From Fibrobacter succinogenes (GTDB lineage: Bacteria; Fibrobacterota; Fibrobacteria; Fibrobacterales; Fibrobacteraceae): a DNA stretch of 64,000 nt. Every line of letters begins with the position of its first letter. Within the stretch, counting starts at the first letter, position 1. A program made the translations under genes and the position numbers. The notes beneath the pieces are model-generated. The model was given only the letters and a program-made list of their open reading frames with translations, ran no database searches and was not told where the DNA came from. Location of the stretch: positions 62,001 to 126,000 of the forward strand of contig CADAWC010000002.1 in assembly GCA_902791475.1 (NCBI GenBank), in the 5' to 3' direction. Shown piece after piece: positions 1-8,181 of the stretch.

Positions 1-204
1 GAGTCAAAAGCTTCCGTTTACAGCACAAACAAACTAAACACACACATATAAAAAATAAATATTTTGATTTTTATATGTCACCTCACTCAAAAGCACGCAT
101 TTTAAACGTAAGAAAATCCACAATTCACATAAAAAAGTGTTCCAAACAGGAAAGAAAGTCTTTTTTAAGGCAAAACCTTTTTCTAAAAATCTACATTTAC
201 ACCA
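1..204. other. Leading intergenic region, no gene seen
   Basis: AT-rich stretch before the first gene. It probably holds the queH promoter, but no convincing -35/-10 pair or ribosome binding site was identified. A minus-strand open frame covers it but runs into queH, has no recognisable family features, and is not called. Confidence 0.5.
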
Positions 205-870
205 ATGGACATCGAAAAGCAACAACCGAAGCATAATTACCAAGTCGATTTAGACCGCATCATTCGCCGTCTCGAAAAGTCGGGCGAAGTGCCGACGCTC
301 TTGTTGCATGCGTGCTGTGCACCGTGCAGCAGCTACACGATTGAATACCTTTCGCAGTATTTCAAGATTACGCTTTTCTATTACAACCCGAACATCGCTC
401 CCGCCGAAGAATACCAGCATCGCGTGAACGAAATCAAACGCTTTGTCGCTGAGTTCAAGACAAAGTATCCGGTTACACTTGTCGAAGGCGAATACGACCC
501 AAAAAAGTTCTACGATGTCGCCCGCGGACTCGAGAAAGAACCCGAAGGGGGCAAACGCTGCCGCAAATGCTTTGAGCTACGCCTTGCCGAATCGGCAAGA
601 CTCGCCAAGGAACTGAACTGCGACTACTTCACGACGACGCTTACGATTAGCCCAATGAAGGACGCCCAGGTGCTCAACGAGGTCGTGCAGGAACAGTGTG
701 ACCTCTACGGCATCAAACGCCTCCCGAGCGATTTCAAGAAAAAGGGCGGTTACAAGCGTTCCATCCAATTGTCGCACGAATACAACCTCTACCGCCAGAA
801 TTTCTGCGGATGCGTCTACTCCATGCGCGAAGCTCTTGAACGCGAAGCGAAAAAAGAGCGTGACATTTAG
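205..870 (+). CDS. queH: Epoxyqueuosine reductase QueH (DUF208)
   Basis: Predicted cytoplasmic reductase for the last step of queuosine synthesis, reducing epoxyqueuosine to queuosine in tRNA. The 221-residue length fits the QueH family, the non-cobalamin alternative to QueG. An N-terminal HACCAPCSSY motif (Cys37, Cys38, Cys41), a central RCRKC pair (about Cys119 and Cys122) and a C-terminal FCGC pair near residue 200 supply the cysteines the family uses for metal or Fe-S binding and redox chemistry. The ATG at 205 gives the full family N-terminus, although no clear Shine-Dalgarno sequence precedes it. The next gene starts 26 bases downstream. Identification rests on motif pattern and length. 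Confidence 0.93.
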   Translation: MDIEKQQPKHNYQVDLDRIIRRLEKSGEVPTLLLHACCAPCSSYTIEYLSQYFKITLFYYNPNIAPAEEYQHRVNEIKRFVAEFKTKYPVTLVEGEYDPKKFYDVARGLEKEPEGGKRCRKCFELRLAESARLAKELNCDYFTTTLTISPMKDAQVLNEVVQEQCDLYGIKRLPSDFKKKGGYKRSIQLSHEYNLYRQNFCGCVYSMREALEREAKKERDI

Positions 871-896
871 AGCGTTATTATATATACTTTTATAGA

Positions 897-1940
897 ATGC
901 ACAGAATATGGATATACGTAGTAGTCGTCTTAGGGGCTATCGTCGCTAGCGCATGCAGTGACGACGTTACCGAAGCACATGACGAAACCGCCGATATCCA
1001 TGACGACCCGCCATCTGACGCCATCGAAATTATCGAAGTTACCGACAGCACGTCTAGCAAAAGTTCTTCTAGCATTTACCGTTCATCAAAAGCGAACCTT
1101 TATTTTTCAAATAAAGTTGAAATCAAGAGTTCATCAAGCGAACAGTCATCGGGCAAGGAAAAATCAAGTAGCTCCAAGCCCGCGCCAAAATCATCTAGTT
1201 CGCAACCAAAGTCCTCAAGCTCGGAGCCGCCCGCCAGTTCGAGCAGTGAAGAAAGTTCCAGTTCCGAGGCGCCAAAGTCCAGTGCCGAACTCCGCTTTTA
1301 CGATTGCGACCAATACGACTGCGTCACCATGGAATACCTGAATCCAGACATTTCTTACGGCGAAATGCTCGACAAACGCGACAACCAGGTTTACCGCACC
1401 CTCGTCATCAGCAACCATGTGTGGACCGCGCAAAACATGAACTATGAAATTGAGAGCGATGAGAACGACGAAATAAATAGTTGGTGCTACGACAACGAAC
1501 CAGAAAACTGTAAAAAATTCGGCAGGCTCTACACTTGGGAAGCGGCAAAAAAAGTTTGTCCTGAAGGTTGGCATTTACCCACCGAAGATGAATGGCAGGA
1601 ACTCATCGCAGAGCACTCTTGCGATATTGTGATAAAAGACGGAAATCCACCCGTATACCGTTGCGCAGGGACAACACTGAAAGCAATTGACAGCTGGGAA
1701 AAAAGCCTCGACAACACCAACGAATACGGATTTTCTATTGTTGCCGCAGGGATCGTAAACTCAGGGAAATTCATGAACCAGGGTATAACGGGCTACCTGT
1801 GGGCTTCAACAACACAATATGAATCTGAATCACTCGCAACCCTAGTCATATTTGAATATAACGAAGATTACACAAGATTCGTATTGACAAAACCAAACTC
1901 CGGGCTATCCGTCCGTTGCGTCAAAGGGGCCGCCGAGTAA
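897..1940 (+). CDS. FISUMP-domain lipoprotein with Ser-rich linker
   Basis: Predicted secreted lipoprotein of 347 residues. The N-terminus has a short basic start, a hydrophobic stretch and a lipobox-like VASAC with the acylated Cys near residue 20. Residues about 45-130 form a low-complexity linker of repeated Ser runs separated by Pro, Lys and Glu. The C-terminal half matches the Fibrobacter succinogenes major paralogous domain (TIGR02145 type): QVYRTLVISNHVWTAQNMNY, then YTWEAAKKVCPEGWHLPTEDEW and a terminal SVRCVK. Function of this domain is not established; surface or carbohydrate-related roles are guesses. It follows queH closely, but a shared function is not implied. Confidence 0.88.
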   Translation: MHRIWIYVVVVLGAIVASACSDDVTEAHDETADIHDDPPSDAIEIIEVTDSTSSKSSSSIYRSSKANLYFSNKVEIKSSSSEQSSGKEKSSSSKPAPKSSSSQPKSSSSEPPASSSSEESSSSEAPKSSAELRFYDCDQYDCVTMEYLNPDISYGEMLDKRDNQVYRTLVISNHVWTAQNMNYEIESDENDEINSWCYDNEPENCKKFGRLYTWEAAKKVCPEGWHLPTEDEWQELIAEHSCDIVIKDGNPPVYRCAGTTLKAIDSWEKSLDNTNEYGFSIVAAGIVNSGKFMNQGITGYLWASTTQYESESLATLVIFEYNEDYTRFVLTKPNSGLSVRCVKGAAE

Positions 1941-2016
1941 GACGAAAATAAATTTCGCCCGCACTCGCGTTTTCTATCTTTAGGTTTATAAACTTTTTAA
2001 CCCCATAAGTTCCATT

Positions 2017-4308
2017 ATGTACGATCCTCGATTTTTACCCATTTGCAAAGAAGACCTGGACGAACTCGGTTGGGATTACGTTGACGTGATCATCATCAGC
2101 GCCGACGCCTACGTGGACCACCCTTGCTTTGGGCATGCGGTTGTCGGACGACTTTTGGAACATGAGGGTTTGCGCGTTGCGATTTTGCCGCAGCCGAACT
2201 GGCGCGATGACTTGCGCGATTTTAAGAAGCTCGGGAAGCCAAGACTTTTCTTCGCCATTTCGAGCGGCATGGATTCCATGGTAAACCACTACACCGCCGC
2301 CAAGCGCCTCCGCAGTGACGACGCATTCACGCCGGGGAACAAGGCCGGATTCCGCCCCGATTACGCGACATACACATACGCAAAAATTTTGAAGAAGCTC
2401 TACCCCGATGTGCCGCTACTCATTGGCGGTCTCGAATCAAGCTTGCGCCGCGTGACGCATTACGACTACTGGAGCAACAAACTCAAGCCGAGCATTCTGT
2501 TCGATACGCAGGCCGATATTCTCGTTTACGGCATGGGCGAAAAGCCGCTGAAAGAAATCGTTCGTTTGCTCAAAAAAGGCGTTCCGTTCTCAAGCCTGAA
2601 TTCTGTTCCGCAAACTGCCTACTTGGCGCCCAAGGGAAATGTCCCGAAGAACAGCAAGTGGGAAGACTTACGACTGTACAGCTACGAAGAATGTCTGGAA
2701 AGCAAGAGGAACCAGATCGAAAACTGCCACCGGGTGGACATCGAATGTAACAAGTGGTTCCAGCACCGCATTCTGCAAGATGTCGCCGAGCAGACCGTGG
2801 TGATTAACCCCGCGTACCCGCCGATGGAATATGGCGAACTCGACGAAAGTTTTGAATACCCCTACGCCCGCGAGCCGCACCCGCGTTACAAGAAGCGCGG
2901 CAACATTCCGGCGTTCGACATGATCAAGTTCAGCATCAACACGCACCGCGGCTGTTTTGGCGGCTGCAGTTTCTGCGCCATCAACGCACACCAGGGCAAA
3001 TTCATCGCAAGCCGCAGCCGCGAAAGCATTCTGCGCGAAGTCGAAATCGTGACGAATATGGAAGGCTTTGCCGGAACGATTACAGACCTTGGCGGCCCGA
3101 GCGCGAACATGTACAACATGCGTGGCCGCGATCCGAGCCGTTGCCAAAAGTGCGCCCGTGCAAGTTGCCTCACGCCCAAGATTTGCGACAACATGGACAC
3201 GCACCACGCCGAAATCTTGAGCCTTTATCGCGAAGTGCGCAACCATCCGAAAGTGAAGCACCTGTTCATCGGAAGTGGTGTGCGTTACGACATGCTCTTG
3301 CAGGAGACGGATGACGAAGAACTCCGCAAGGACCACGAAGAATACGCCCGCGAGCTCATCGACTACCATGTAAGCGGCCGTTTGAAGGTTGCTCCGGAAC
3401 ATACGAGCGACGCCGTTTTGAAACTGATGCGCAAGCCGAGCTTTACGCTGTTCCACAAATTCAAGGAATTCTTTGACGACGAATGCAAGCGCATCGGCAA
3501 AAAGCAGCAGCTGATTCCGTACTTTATCAGTAGCCATCCGGGATGTACCGAAGCCGACATGGCCGAACTTGCGCTCGAAACAAAGCAATTAGGTTTCCAG
3601 TTGGAACAAGTGCAAGACTTTACGCCAACGCCGATGACGATTGCGACCGAAATGTTCTACGCCGAAATGACGCCGGACGGAAAGCCGCTCTTTGTCGCGA
3701 AAACTCCCGAAGAAAAAGCAAACCAGAAGCAATTTTTCTTCTGGTATATCCCCGCGAACCGCCCGCACTTGCGCGAAGTTTTGGAACGACTCAAGATGGG
3801 TAAGGTCAGCCGTTTGTTGCTGAGCCGCACAGCTATGGCCGAGGGCAAGGAATACTTCCCGAGCAAGGAACGCGAAGAAAACGAAGACTTCCGCAATCGC
3901 GAAATGCAAAAGCGCGACGAACGCACAAACGCATTACGCCCGAAAAAAGAGAAGGTCAAGAATCGCTGGAGAGACGAAGGGTACGAGCCGCGCGGGGACC
4001 GCTGGGAGGATAATCGCGAAATGCGCCCAGGAATGCGCGGGGACCGCTACGAAGGCCGCGAGAATTGGCGAAACGAGAATCGCGACCGCTTTGGCGAGAA
4101 TCGCCGCGACTTTGACCGCCGAAGCAATGTATTCGAAGACCGCCGCGATTTCGATCGCAATGGGGATCGCCGCGGGAATCAGCAGAATGCGCCGTTCCGC
4201 GAACACCGCAATATAGAAGACAAGAACCGCTTCAACAGCGGCGAGATAAACCTCGCCAGCCGCCGTTCACACGGTAAAGGATTTAAGAAGCCATCGTTTA
4301 AGAAGTAG
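2017..4308 (+). CDS. YgiQ-family radical SAM protein with Arg/Asp-rich tail
   Basis: 763-residue radical SAM protein. Residues about 1-290 contain the YgiQ N-terminal domain. The radical SAM Fe-S motif CFGGCSFC (Cx3Cx2C) lies near residues 313-320 and is followed by GPSANMYNM and GSGVRYD segments typical of YgiQ. The substrate of the family is not firmly established. From about residue 630 the protein changes to a repetitive charged tail dominated by Arg, Asp, Asn, Gly and Glu (units such as RRDFDR and RGDRY), which resembles RNA-binding disordered tails. It converges with prmA, with only two bases between the stop codons. Confidence 0.9.
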   Translation: MYDPRFLPICKEDLDELGWDYVDVIIISADAYVDHPCFGHAVVGRLLEHEGLRVAILPQPNWRDDLRDFKKLGKPRLFFAISSGMDSMVNHYTAAKRLRSDDAFTPGNKAGFRPDYATYTYAKILKKLYPDVPLLIGGLESSLRRVTHYDYWSNKLKPSILFDTQADILVYGMGEKPLKEIVRLLKKGVPFSSLNSVPQTAYLAPKGNVPKNSKWEDLRLYSYEECLESKRNQIENCHRVDIECNKWFQHRILQDVAEQTVVINPAYPPMEYGELDESFEYPYAREPHPRYKKRGNIPAFDMIKFSINTHRGCFGGCSFCAINAHQGKFIASRSRESILREVEIVTNMEGFAGTITDLGGPSANMYNMRGRDPSRCQKCARASCLTPKICDNMDTHHAEILSLYREVRNHPKVKHLFIGSGVRYDMLLQETDDEELRKDHEEYARELIDYHVSGRLKVAPEHTSDAVLKLMRKPSFTLFHKFKEFFDDECKRIGKKQQLIPYFISSHPGCTEADMAELALETKQLGFQLEQVQDFTPTPMTIATEMFYAEMTPDGKPLFVAKTPEEKANQKQFFFWYIPANRPHLREVLERLKMGKVSRLLLSRTAMAEGKEYFPSKEREENEDFRNREMQKRDERTNALRPKKEKVKNRWRDEGYEPRGDRWEDNREMRPGMRGDRYEGRENWRNENRDRFGENRRDFDRRSNVFEDRRDFDRNGDRRGNQQNAPFREHRNIEDKNRFNSGEINLASRRSHGKGFKKPSFKK

Positions 4309-4310
4309 TT

Positions 4311-5153
4311 TTAGGAGTGTGCAAGCACACTCCACCACTCCCCTTTTTCACGTTCGACGGAGACTTTGAAGCCGGCTTCTTCGAACCACTTGAGGATGTA
4401 ATCCTTTTCAGTGACGAGCTGTCCGCTGATGATGAGTTCGCCGCCTTCGGTGAGCAAGTCTTCGATGTCGTCGCGGAGCGGCCAAAGCTCGCTGCGGATC
4501 ATGTTGCAGAGAATCACGTCGAACTTCGTTCCGTCCTTGAACGCGTCCAAGAATCCGAGCACGCAGTCACTTTCACCAAAGCCATTGCGTTCAAAGTTTT
4601 CCGCAATGCAGGGAATCGTAAGCGGGTCGATTTCCGTTCCCACAGCAAGGCTTGCGCCCTTGCGACGTGCAAACATCGCGAGGATGCCCGTGCCCGTACC
4701 AATGTCGAGAACAGTCTTGCCCTTAAAATCAATATTTTCCATGAGCGCGGCACAGCTACTCGTCGTCTCGTGCTCGCCCGTTCCAAATGCAGTCTTTGCC
4801 TCAAGTTCCAAGACAACCGCTTCAGGATCTTCCGGCGTGAATTCCACCCAAGGTGGACGCACCCAAAGGTGCTCGCTCACAGCCACCGGCTGTGCGCGGT
4901 CACGCCACCACTTGTCCCAATCCTTCGCAGGCTCTTCAGTTACAACAAAGTTGTACTGCGGAAATTCCGCCACGATGCGGTCGCGTTCCGCCTTGTCGCC
5001 CGTGTAAAAACAGAACTCCGTGCGGCCAGCGGTCACCGGGTCGAGTTCTTCGAGCGTCGCAACACCCGCCTCAAAAAGCAGGTAGCTTGCAATTTCATAT
5101 TCTTCATCGGGGCAGTTGCCCTCAGCCTTGTACCAAGTATCAATTTTCTGCAT
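4311..5153 (-). CDS. prmA: Ribosomal protein L11 methyltransferase PrmA
   Basis: Predicted SAM-dependent enzyme that trimethylates ribosomal protein L11. The 280-residue length is typical. The N-terminal region (residues 1 to about 110) corresponds to the substrate-recognition domain. SAM motif I is TVLDIGTGTGILA near residues 144-156, preceded by the family segment AFGTGEHETT and followed by GTEIDPLT and an ILCNMI motif near the catalytic site. Start is ATG at 5153. Convergent with the YgiQ gene. Confidence 0.93.
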   Translation of the reverse strand: MQKIDTWYKAEGNCPDEEYEIASYLLFEAGVATLEELDPVTAGRTEFCFYTGDKAERDRIVAEFPQYNFVVTEEPAKDWDKWWRDRAQPVAVSEHLWVRPPWVEFTPEDPEAVVLELEAKTAFGTGEHETTSSCAALMENIDFKGKTVLDIGTGTGILAMFARRKGASLAVGTEIDPLTIPCIAENFERNGFGESDCVLGFLDAFKDGTKFDVILCNMIRSELWPLRDDIEDLLTEGGELIISGQLVTEKDYILKWFEEAGFKVSVEREKGEWWSVLAHS

Positions 5154-5246
5154 GGGTAAAATTTATGAAAATTAAAGGCTCGTAAAATACAGCTCTTGAA
5201 AAAGTGATATATTTACAACGAGCTAAATGCACTATCTAGATTGCGC

Positions 5247-5270
5247 CCCCGGAATAAATCCGGGGTGACA
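5247..5270. repeat. REP-like palindrome followed by TGACA
   Basis: Perfect 7-base inverted arms, CCCCGGA and TCCGGGG, around ATAAA, followed immediately by TGACA. It belongs with similar short palindromes at 18603, 19762, 32823 and 40790, which also end in ATGACA or GTGACA. It lies just upstream of the Fic-like gene. Confidence 0.6.
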
Positions 5271-5297
5271 AAGAAAAGTGTCGCGAAAACAACCAAC

Positions 5298-6338
5298 ATG
5301 CTTTATATCCACCAATTCCCAGACTGGACGCGGTTCCGCTTTGATTCTCCCAAGGTGCTCCAAGCGCTTGGGCAGACCCGCCTTGAAGAAGGCAAGCTCA
5401 TCGGAATCATGCAAATCTGCGGACTCAAGGACATCGAAGCAAAACTCCTCGCCGAAGACATCGTTGCCAACTACGCCATCGACGGCTACACGCTTGACCC
5501 CACGAACACGCTAGCCGAAGTGGAACTCAAAAGCAAGGGCTCGCAAAACTACATCAAGAACTATCTAGGCGCCATACAGAACGCCTCGCAGCCCCTCACC
5601 GAAGAACGCCTTTTCAACTGGCATTCCGCGATGGGTCAGAACAAAGTCTTAAAGTTTCGCGAAGTCCCGAACGAAGTGCAAACGACCATCGACGAAAAGC
5701 AACTCCATTTTGTAGGCCCGAATCCGGAACGCCTCCAAAGCGAAATGGAAAACTTTTTATCGTGGTTTGAAAGCGCAAATATAGATGGGGTGATTAAAGC
5801 CGCAATTGCACATTTCTGGTTCATCACGATTCGCCCCTTCGCCGACGCCAACGGCAGACTCGCCCGCGCTATCACAGCGATGCAACTCGCCCGCGCCGAA
5901 AACACGACGCATTGCCAGTACGCGCTGAACAAACAAATTAACAACAATAAAGCCAACTACTTCAAAATTCTCTCGCGCACGCAAGCAGCAAGCGGCGACC
6001 TCACCGAATGGATTCTGTGGTTCCTGCAAATGCTGCGAAACGCCATCAAAGATAGCGAACAACTTTTCGCAACAGAAATCAGCCGCATCCAGTTCCGCAA
6101 CGCCCACGCTAACGACACATTCAGCGCCCGCGAACAGCAGCTCATCGACGAAATCATGGCAGGCCGCCTCGCGCAGCCCTTTACCGCAAAAGAAGCCGCA
6201 GCGCTCTTCAACGCAAGCCACGACACCGCCCTCCGCGAAATCCAAAGCCTCATGGACAAAGGAATCTTAGAGACCAATAAAAAAGGTGGTCGTAGCATGC
6301 GATACAGACTGAAGAATTGTGGTGGGACTGAGATTTGA
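5298..6338 (+). CDS. Fic-fold protein (DUF4172 N-terminus) with altered Fic motif
   Basis: Fic/DOC-superfamily protein, 346 residues from the ATG at 5298. An earlier TTG at 5241 would translate through the REP-like palindrome and is not preferred. N-terminal residues about 1-85 resemble DUF4172. The Fic core follows, and a C-terminal winged-helix-like region (about residues 280-345) ends the protein. Fic enzymes usually AMPylate targets using HPFx(D/E)GNGR. Here the motif reads R179-PFADANGR, so the catalytic His is Arg. The position of the autoinhibitory (S/T)xxxE(G/N) motif reads NYAIDG (residues 58-63). Catalysis is therefore doubtful. It could be a pseudoenzyme, a DNA-binding regulator or a Fic with other chemistry. 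Confidence 0.82.
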   Translation: MLYIHQFPDWTRFRFDSPKVLQALGQTRLEEGKLIGIMQICGLKDIEAKLLAEDIVANYAIDGYTLDPTNTLAEVELKSKGSQNYIKNYLGAIQNASQPLTEERLFNWHSAMGQNKVLKFREVPNEVQTTIDEKQLHFVGPNPERLQSEMENFLSWFESANIDGVIKAAIAHFWFITIRPFADANGRLARAITAMQLARAENTTHCQYALNKQINNNKANYFKILSRTQAASGDLTEWILWFLQMLRNAIKDSEQLFATEISRIQFRNAHANDTFSAREQQLIDEIMAGRLAQPFTAKEAAALFNASHDTALREIQSLMDKGILETNKKGGRSMRYRLKNCGGTEI

Positions 6339-6351
6339 TGGGCGGGCTATG

Positions 6352-7482
6352 TCACATAACTTCCAAAAGCATTTTTTCATCGGGCATGACTGCTTTCAGT
6401 TTTTCTGGCATAACTTTATAAGTCGCAACACCCATAGGCTGGTTGTAATCCTGCAACAGATACTCAACAAAGGACTTGTCAGCGCCCTTACACAAAATAA
6501 TACCGATGACCGGATTTTCGTTTGCCTTCCGTTCGTCGTCATTCAAAACACGCATGTACGCCGAGAGCTGTCCGAGATACGCAGGCTTGAACTCTCCCTT
6601 CTTCAATTCCACAACGACAAGACTCTGCAACTCACGATTATAGAATAGCAGATCAACCCACATATCATGCTCAAGTTTTTCAATATGAACTTGATGACCG
6701 ACGTACGTGAAATCCTTTCCAAATGTAAGGATGAAATTCTTGACATTCTGGACAATGGAATTTTCGACAACGCGCTCGTCAATATCCTGAGGATTACGTT
6801 CGTCAAGTTCTTCCACATTGACAAAATCAAGTAGGTATTCGTCTTTGAACATTGAGATTGCTTTTTGAGCGTGGAGTGTTTTGGGCAGGGTAAGGGCGAA
6901 GTTATTGGGAATTTGTCCCTGATGGTGGTACAAGTCCGCCTTGAGGTAATCGCGCAAGGTATACTTATCCCAATGGTTTATGAATGTCTGATGAATGTAA
7001 AACGCTCGTTCTTCCAAAGTTGAGGTCTTCAGCAGAATCTCCATATGGTGAGTAAAACTCAATTCCAAAAATTCGGAGAAGTCCAAATCGTTCGCCAATG
7101 GCGAACGATTTATATCAAGAAGTGCAAAAATCGGTATTTTTGTCGTTTTTCCTTCAATTTCGGCATTTTCCAATTCGCCAGCCATTGGCTGACGATTTAA
7201 AACAGGAAGCCACTGCTCAAAGAAAATCCTCATTTTTTTGATATTTGATGCAGAAAAGCCTCGCAATCCAGGCATTTCGCGTCTAAGTTGGGCGCTGATC
7301 GTATCAATCGCCCCTGTTCCCCACGTTCCTTCGCGAGAATTCTCAGAAACAAACTTGCCTACCGCATAATACAGCGAAAGCATCTGCTTGTTGGCAGCCC
7401 GAGCCGCCTCCAACTGACTTTCGAGAATAGCGGACTTTATTTGCTGAACAGCATCGTTATAAAACGGGCTTATTTTTTCCAT
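6352..7482 (-). CDS. DUF1016 / YhcG-type PD-(D/E)xK nuclease-domain protein
   Basis: 376-residue protein of the DUF1016 (YhcG) family, which often sits in type I restriction-modification loci. The N-terminal half (residues 1 to about 150) is the DUF1016 N-terminal domain. The C-terminal half has a PD-(D/E)xK-like nuclease core: VDLLFYNRELQSLVVVELKKGEF near residues 273-295 (Asp plus ELK), followed by AYLGQLSAYM. The start at 7482 is chosen because GGAGG lies 5-9 bases upstream; an ATG at 7503 lacks this. The role is unproven; DNA processing or phage defence is likely from context. It lies beyond the hsd operon terminator and is probably transcribed separately. Confidence 0.85.
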   Translation of the reverse strand: MEKISPFYNDAVQQIKSAILESQLEAARAANKQMLSLYYAVGKFVSENSREGTWGTGAIDTISAQLRREMPGLRGFSASNIKKMRIFFEQWLPVLNRQPMAGELENAEIEGKTTKIPIFALLDINRSPLANDLDFSEFLELSFTHHMEILLKTSTLEERAFYIHQTFINHWDKYTLRDYLKADLYHHQGQIPNNFALTLPKTLHAQKAISMFKDEYLLDFVNVEELDERNPQDIDERVVENSIVQNVKNFILTFGKDFTYVGHQVHIEKLEHDMWVDLLFYNRELQSLVVVELKKGEFKPAYLGQLSAYMRVLNDDERKANENPVIGIILCKGADKSFVEYLLQDYNQPMGVATYKVMPEKLKAVMPDEKMLLEVM

Positions 7483-7553
7483 TATAGCCTCCATTAGCCA
7501 CATTTGTGACCAGTTGATGTTAGAGGCGTCCCCTTATCCCAAAATCAAGGAAT

Positions 7554-7588
7554 AAAAAAACGCGATTCTCCATTTGACAGAGAATCAC
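7554..7588 (-). terminator. Rho-independent terminator of the hsd operon
   Basis: Read on the minus strand, a 9-base-pair stem (GTGATTCTC with GAGAATCGC, one G-T pair) and a 9-base loop are followed by GTTTTTTTA. It sits 56 bases after the last gene of the operon (stop at 7644). Confidence 0.8.
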
Positions 7589-7643
7589 GTGCTGCATTAA
7601 TGTACCTAATATCTAAAAAGCTGGCAAGGGACCTAAGGAAATT

Positions 7644-8147
7644 TTACAAAGAGCTTTGGGTCAACTTTCCTTCCCCATCAACATTCAATACATGTTCATC
7701 AATCAATTTCTGTTTAATCACAGCTATGTCATGTTCTCGATTACGACAAAGACGTTTACGTTCACCAAAATCGCTGTACTTGATAATGACAAGCTTTATT
7801 CCATTTTTAGGAAGCAAGTCTTTTCTGCGTTGATCATATATAGCTCGCTGTTCTGCACGAGTTCTTCCGTCACAAGTTTTCTTTTTATCAAAGAATGATA
7901 CATGTTCCGTATGTTGGCGTTCCCAATATTCAACAACAAGATTAAACTTTTCGTAGAACGCATCCACGGGGAGTTTTCGACCTACATTCTCTACCAAAAT
8001 ACCATTTTTCAGAACATCCCCCCTTAAGAAATCAAATCCATACTGTGTTTTGACCTCTTTCTCTTGGTTCAAAATTTCAGAACACAATTCGATGACATAA
8101 TGTTCATCGGATTTATCTCTCTTTTTCTCAATTATTTTGTTTGACAT
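7644..8147 (-). CDS. Small putative endonuclease-like protein in hsd operon
   Basis: 167-residue protein without a confidently named family. The centre reads GRKLPVDAFYEKFNLVVEY followed by WERQHTEH, then EQRAIYDQRRKDLL and NGIKLVIIKYSDF. A conserved Asp, a hydrophobic strand, a Glu-rich EYWERQH segment and a later basic helix look like a compact PD-(D/E)xK or Vsr-like nuclease fold, but the catalytic triad is not certain. It is the last gene of the minus-strand restriction operon, 34 bases after hsdM and before the terminator. Base composition is AT-richer than hsdM. Confidence 0.55.
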   Translation of the reverse strand: MSNKIIEKKRDKSDEHYVIELCSEILNQEKEVKTQYGFDFLRGDVLKNGILVENVGRKLPVDAFYEKFNLVVEYWERQHTEHVSFFDKKKTCDGRTRAEQRAIYDQRRKDLLPKNGIKLVIIKYSDFGERKRLCRNREHDIAVIKQKLIDEHVLNVDGEGKLTQSSL

Positions 8148-8181
8148 ATTTATCCTTGTAATGAATTTACATATTCTTTCT

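Noticed and set aside
34..243. Minus-strand 69-residue frame at the left edge
   Set aside because: Overlaps the queH start, no known features, no ribosome binding site.
2668..3588. 306-residue frame antisense to the YgiQ gene
   Set aside because: Shadow of the radical SAM gene.
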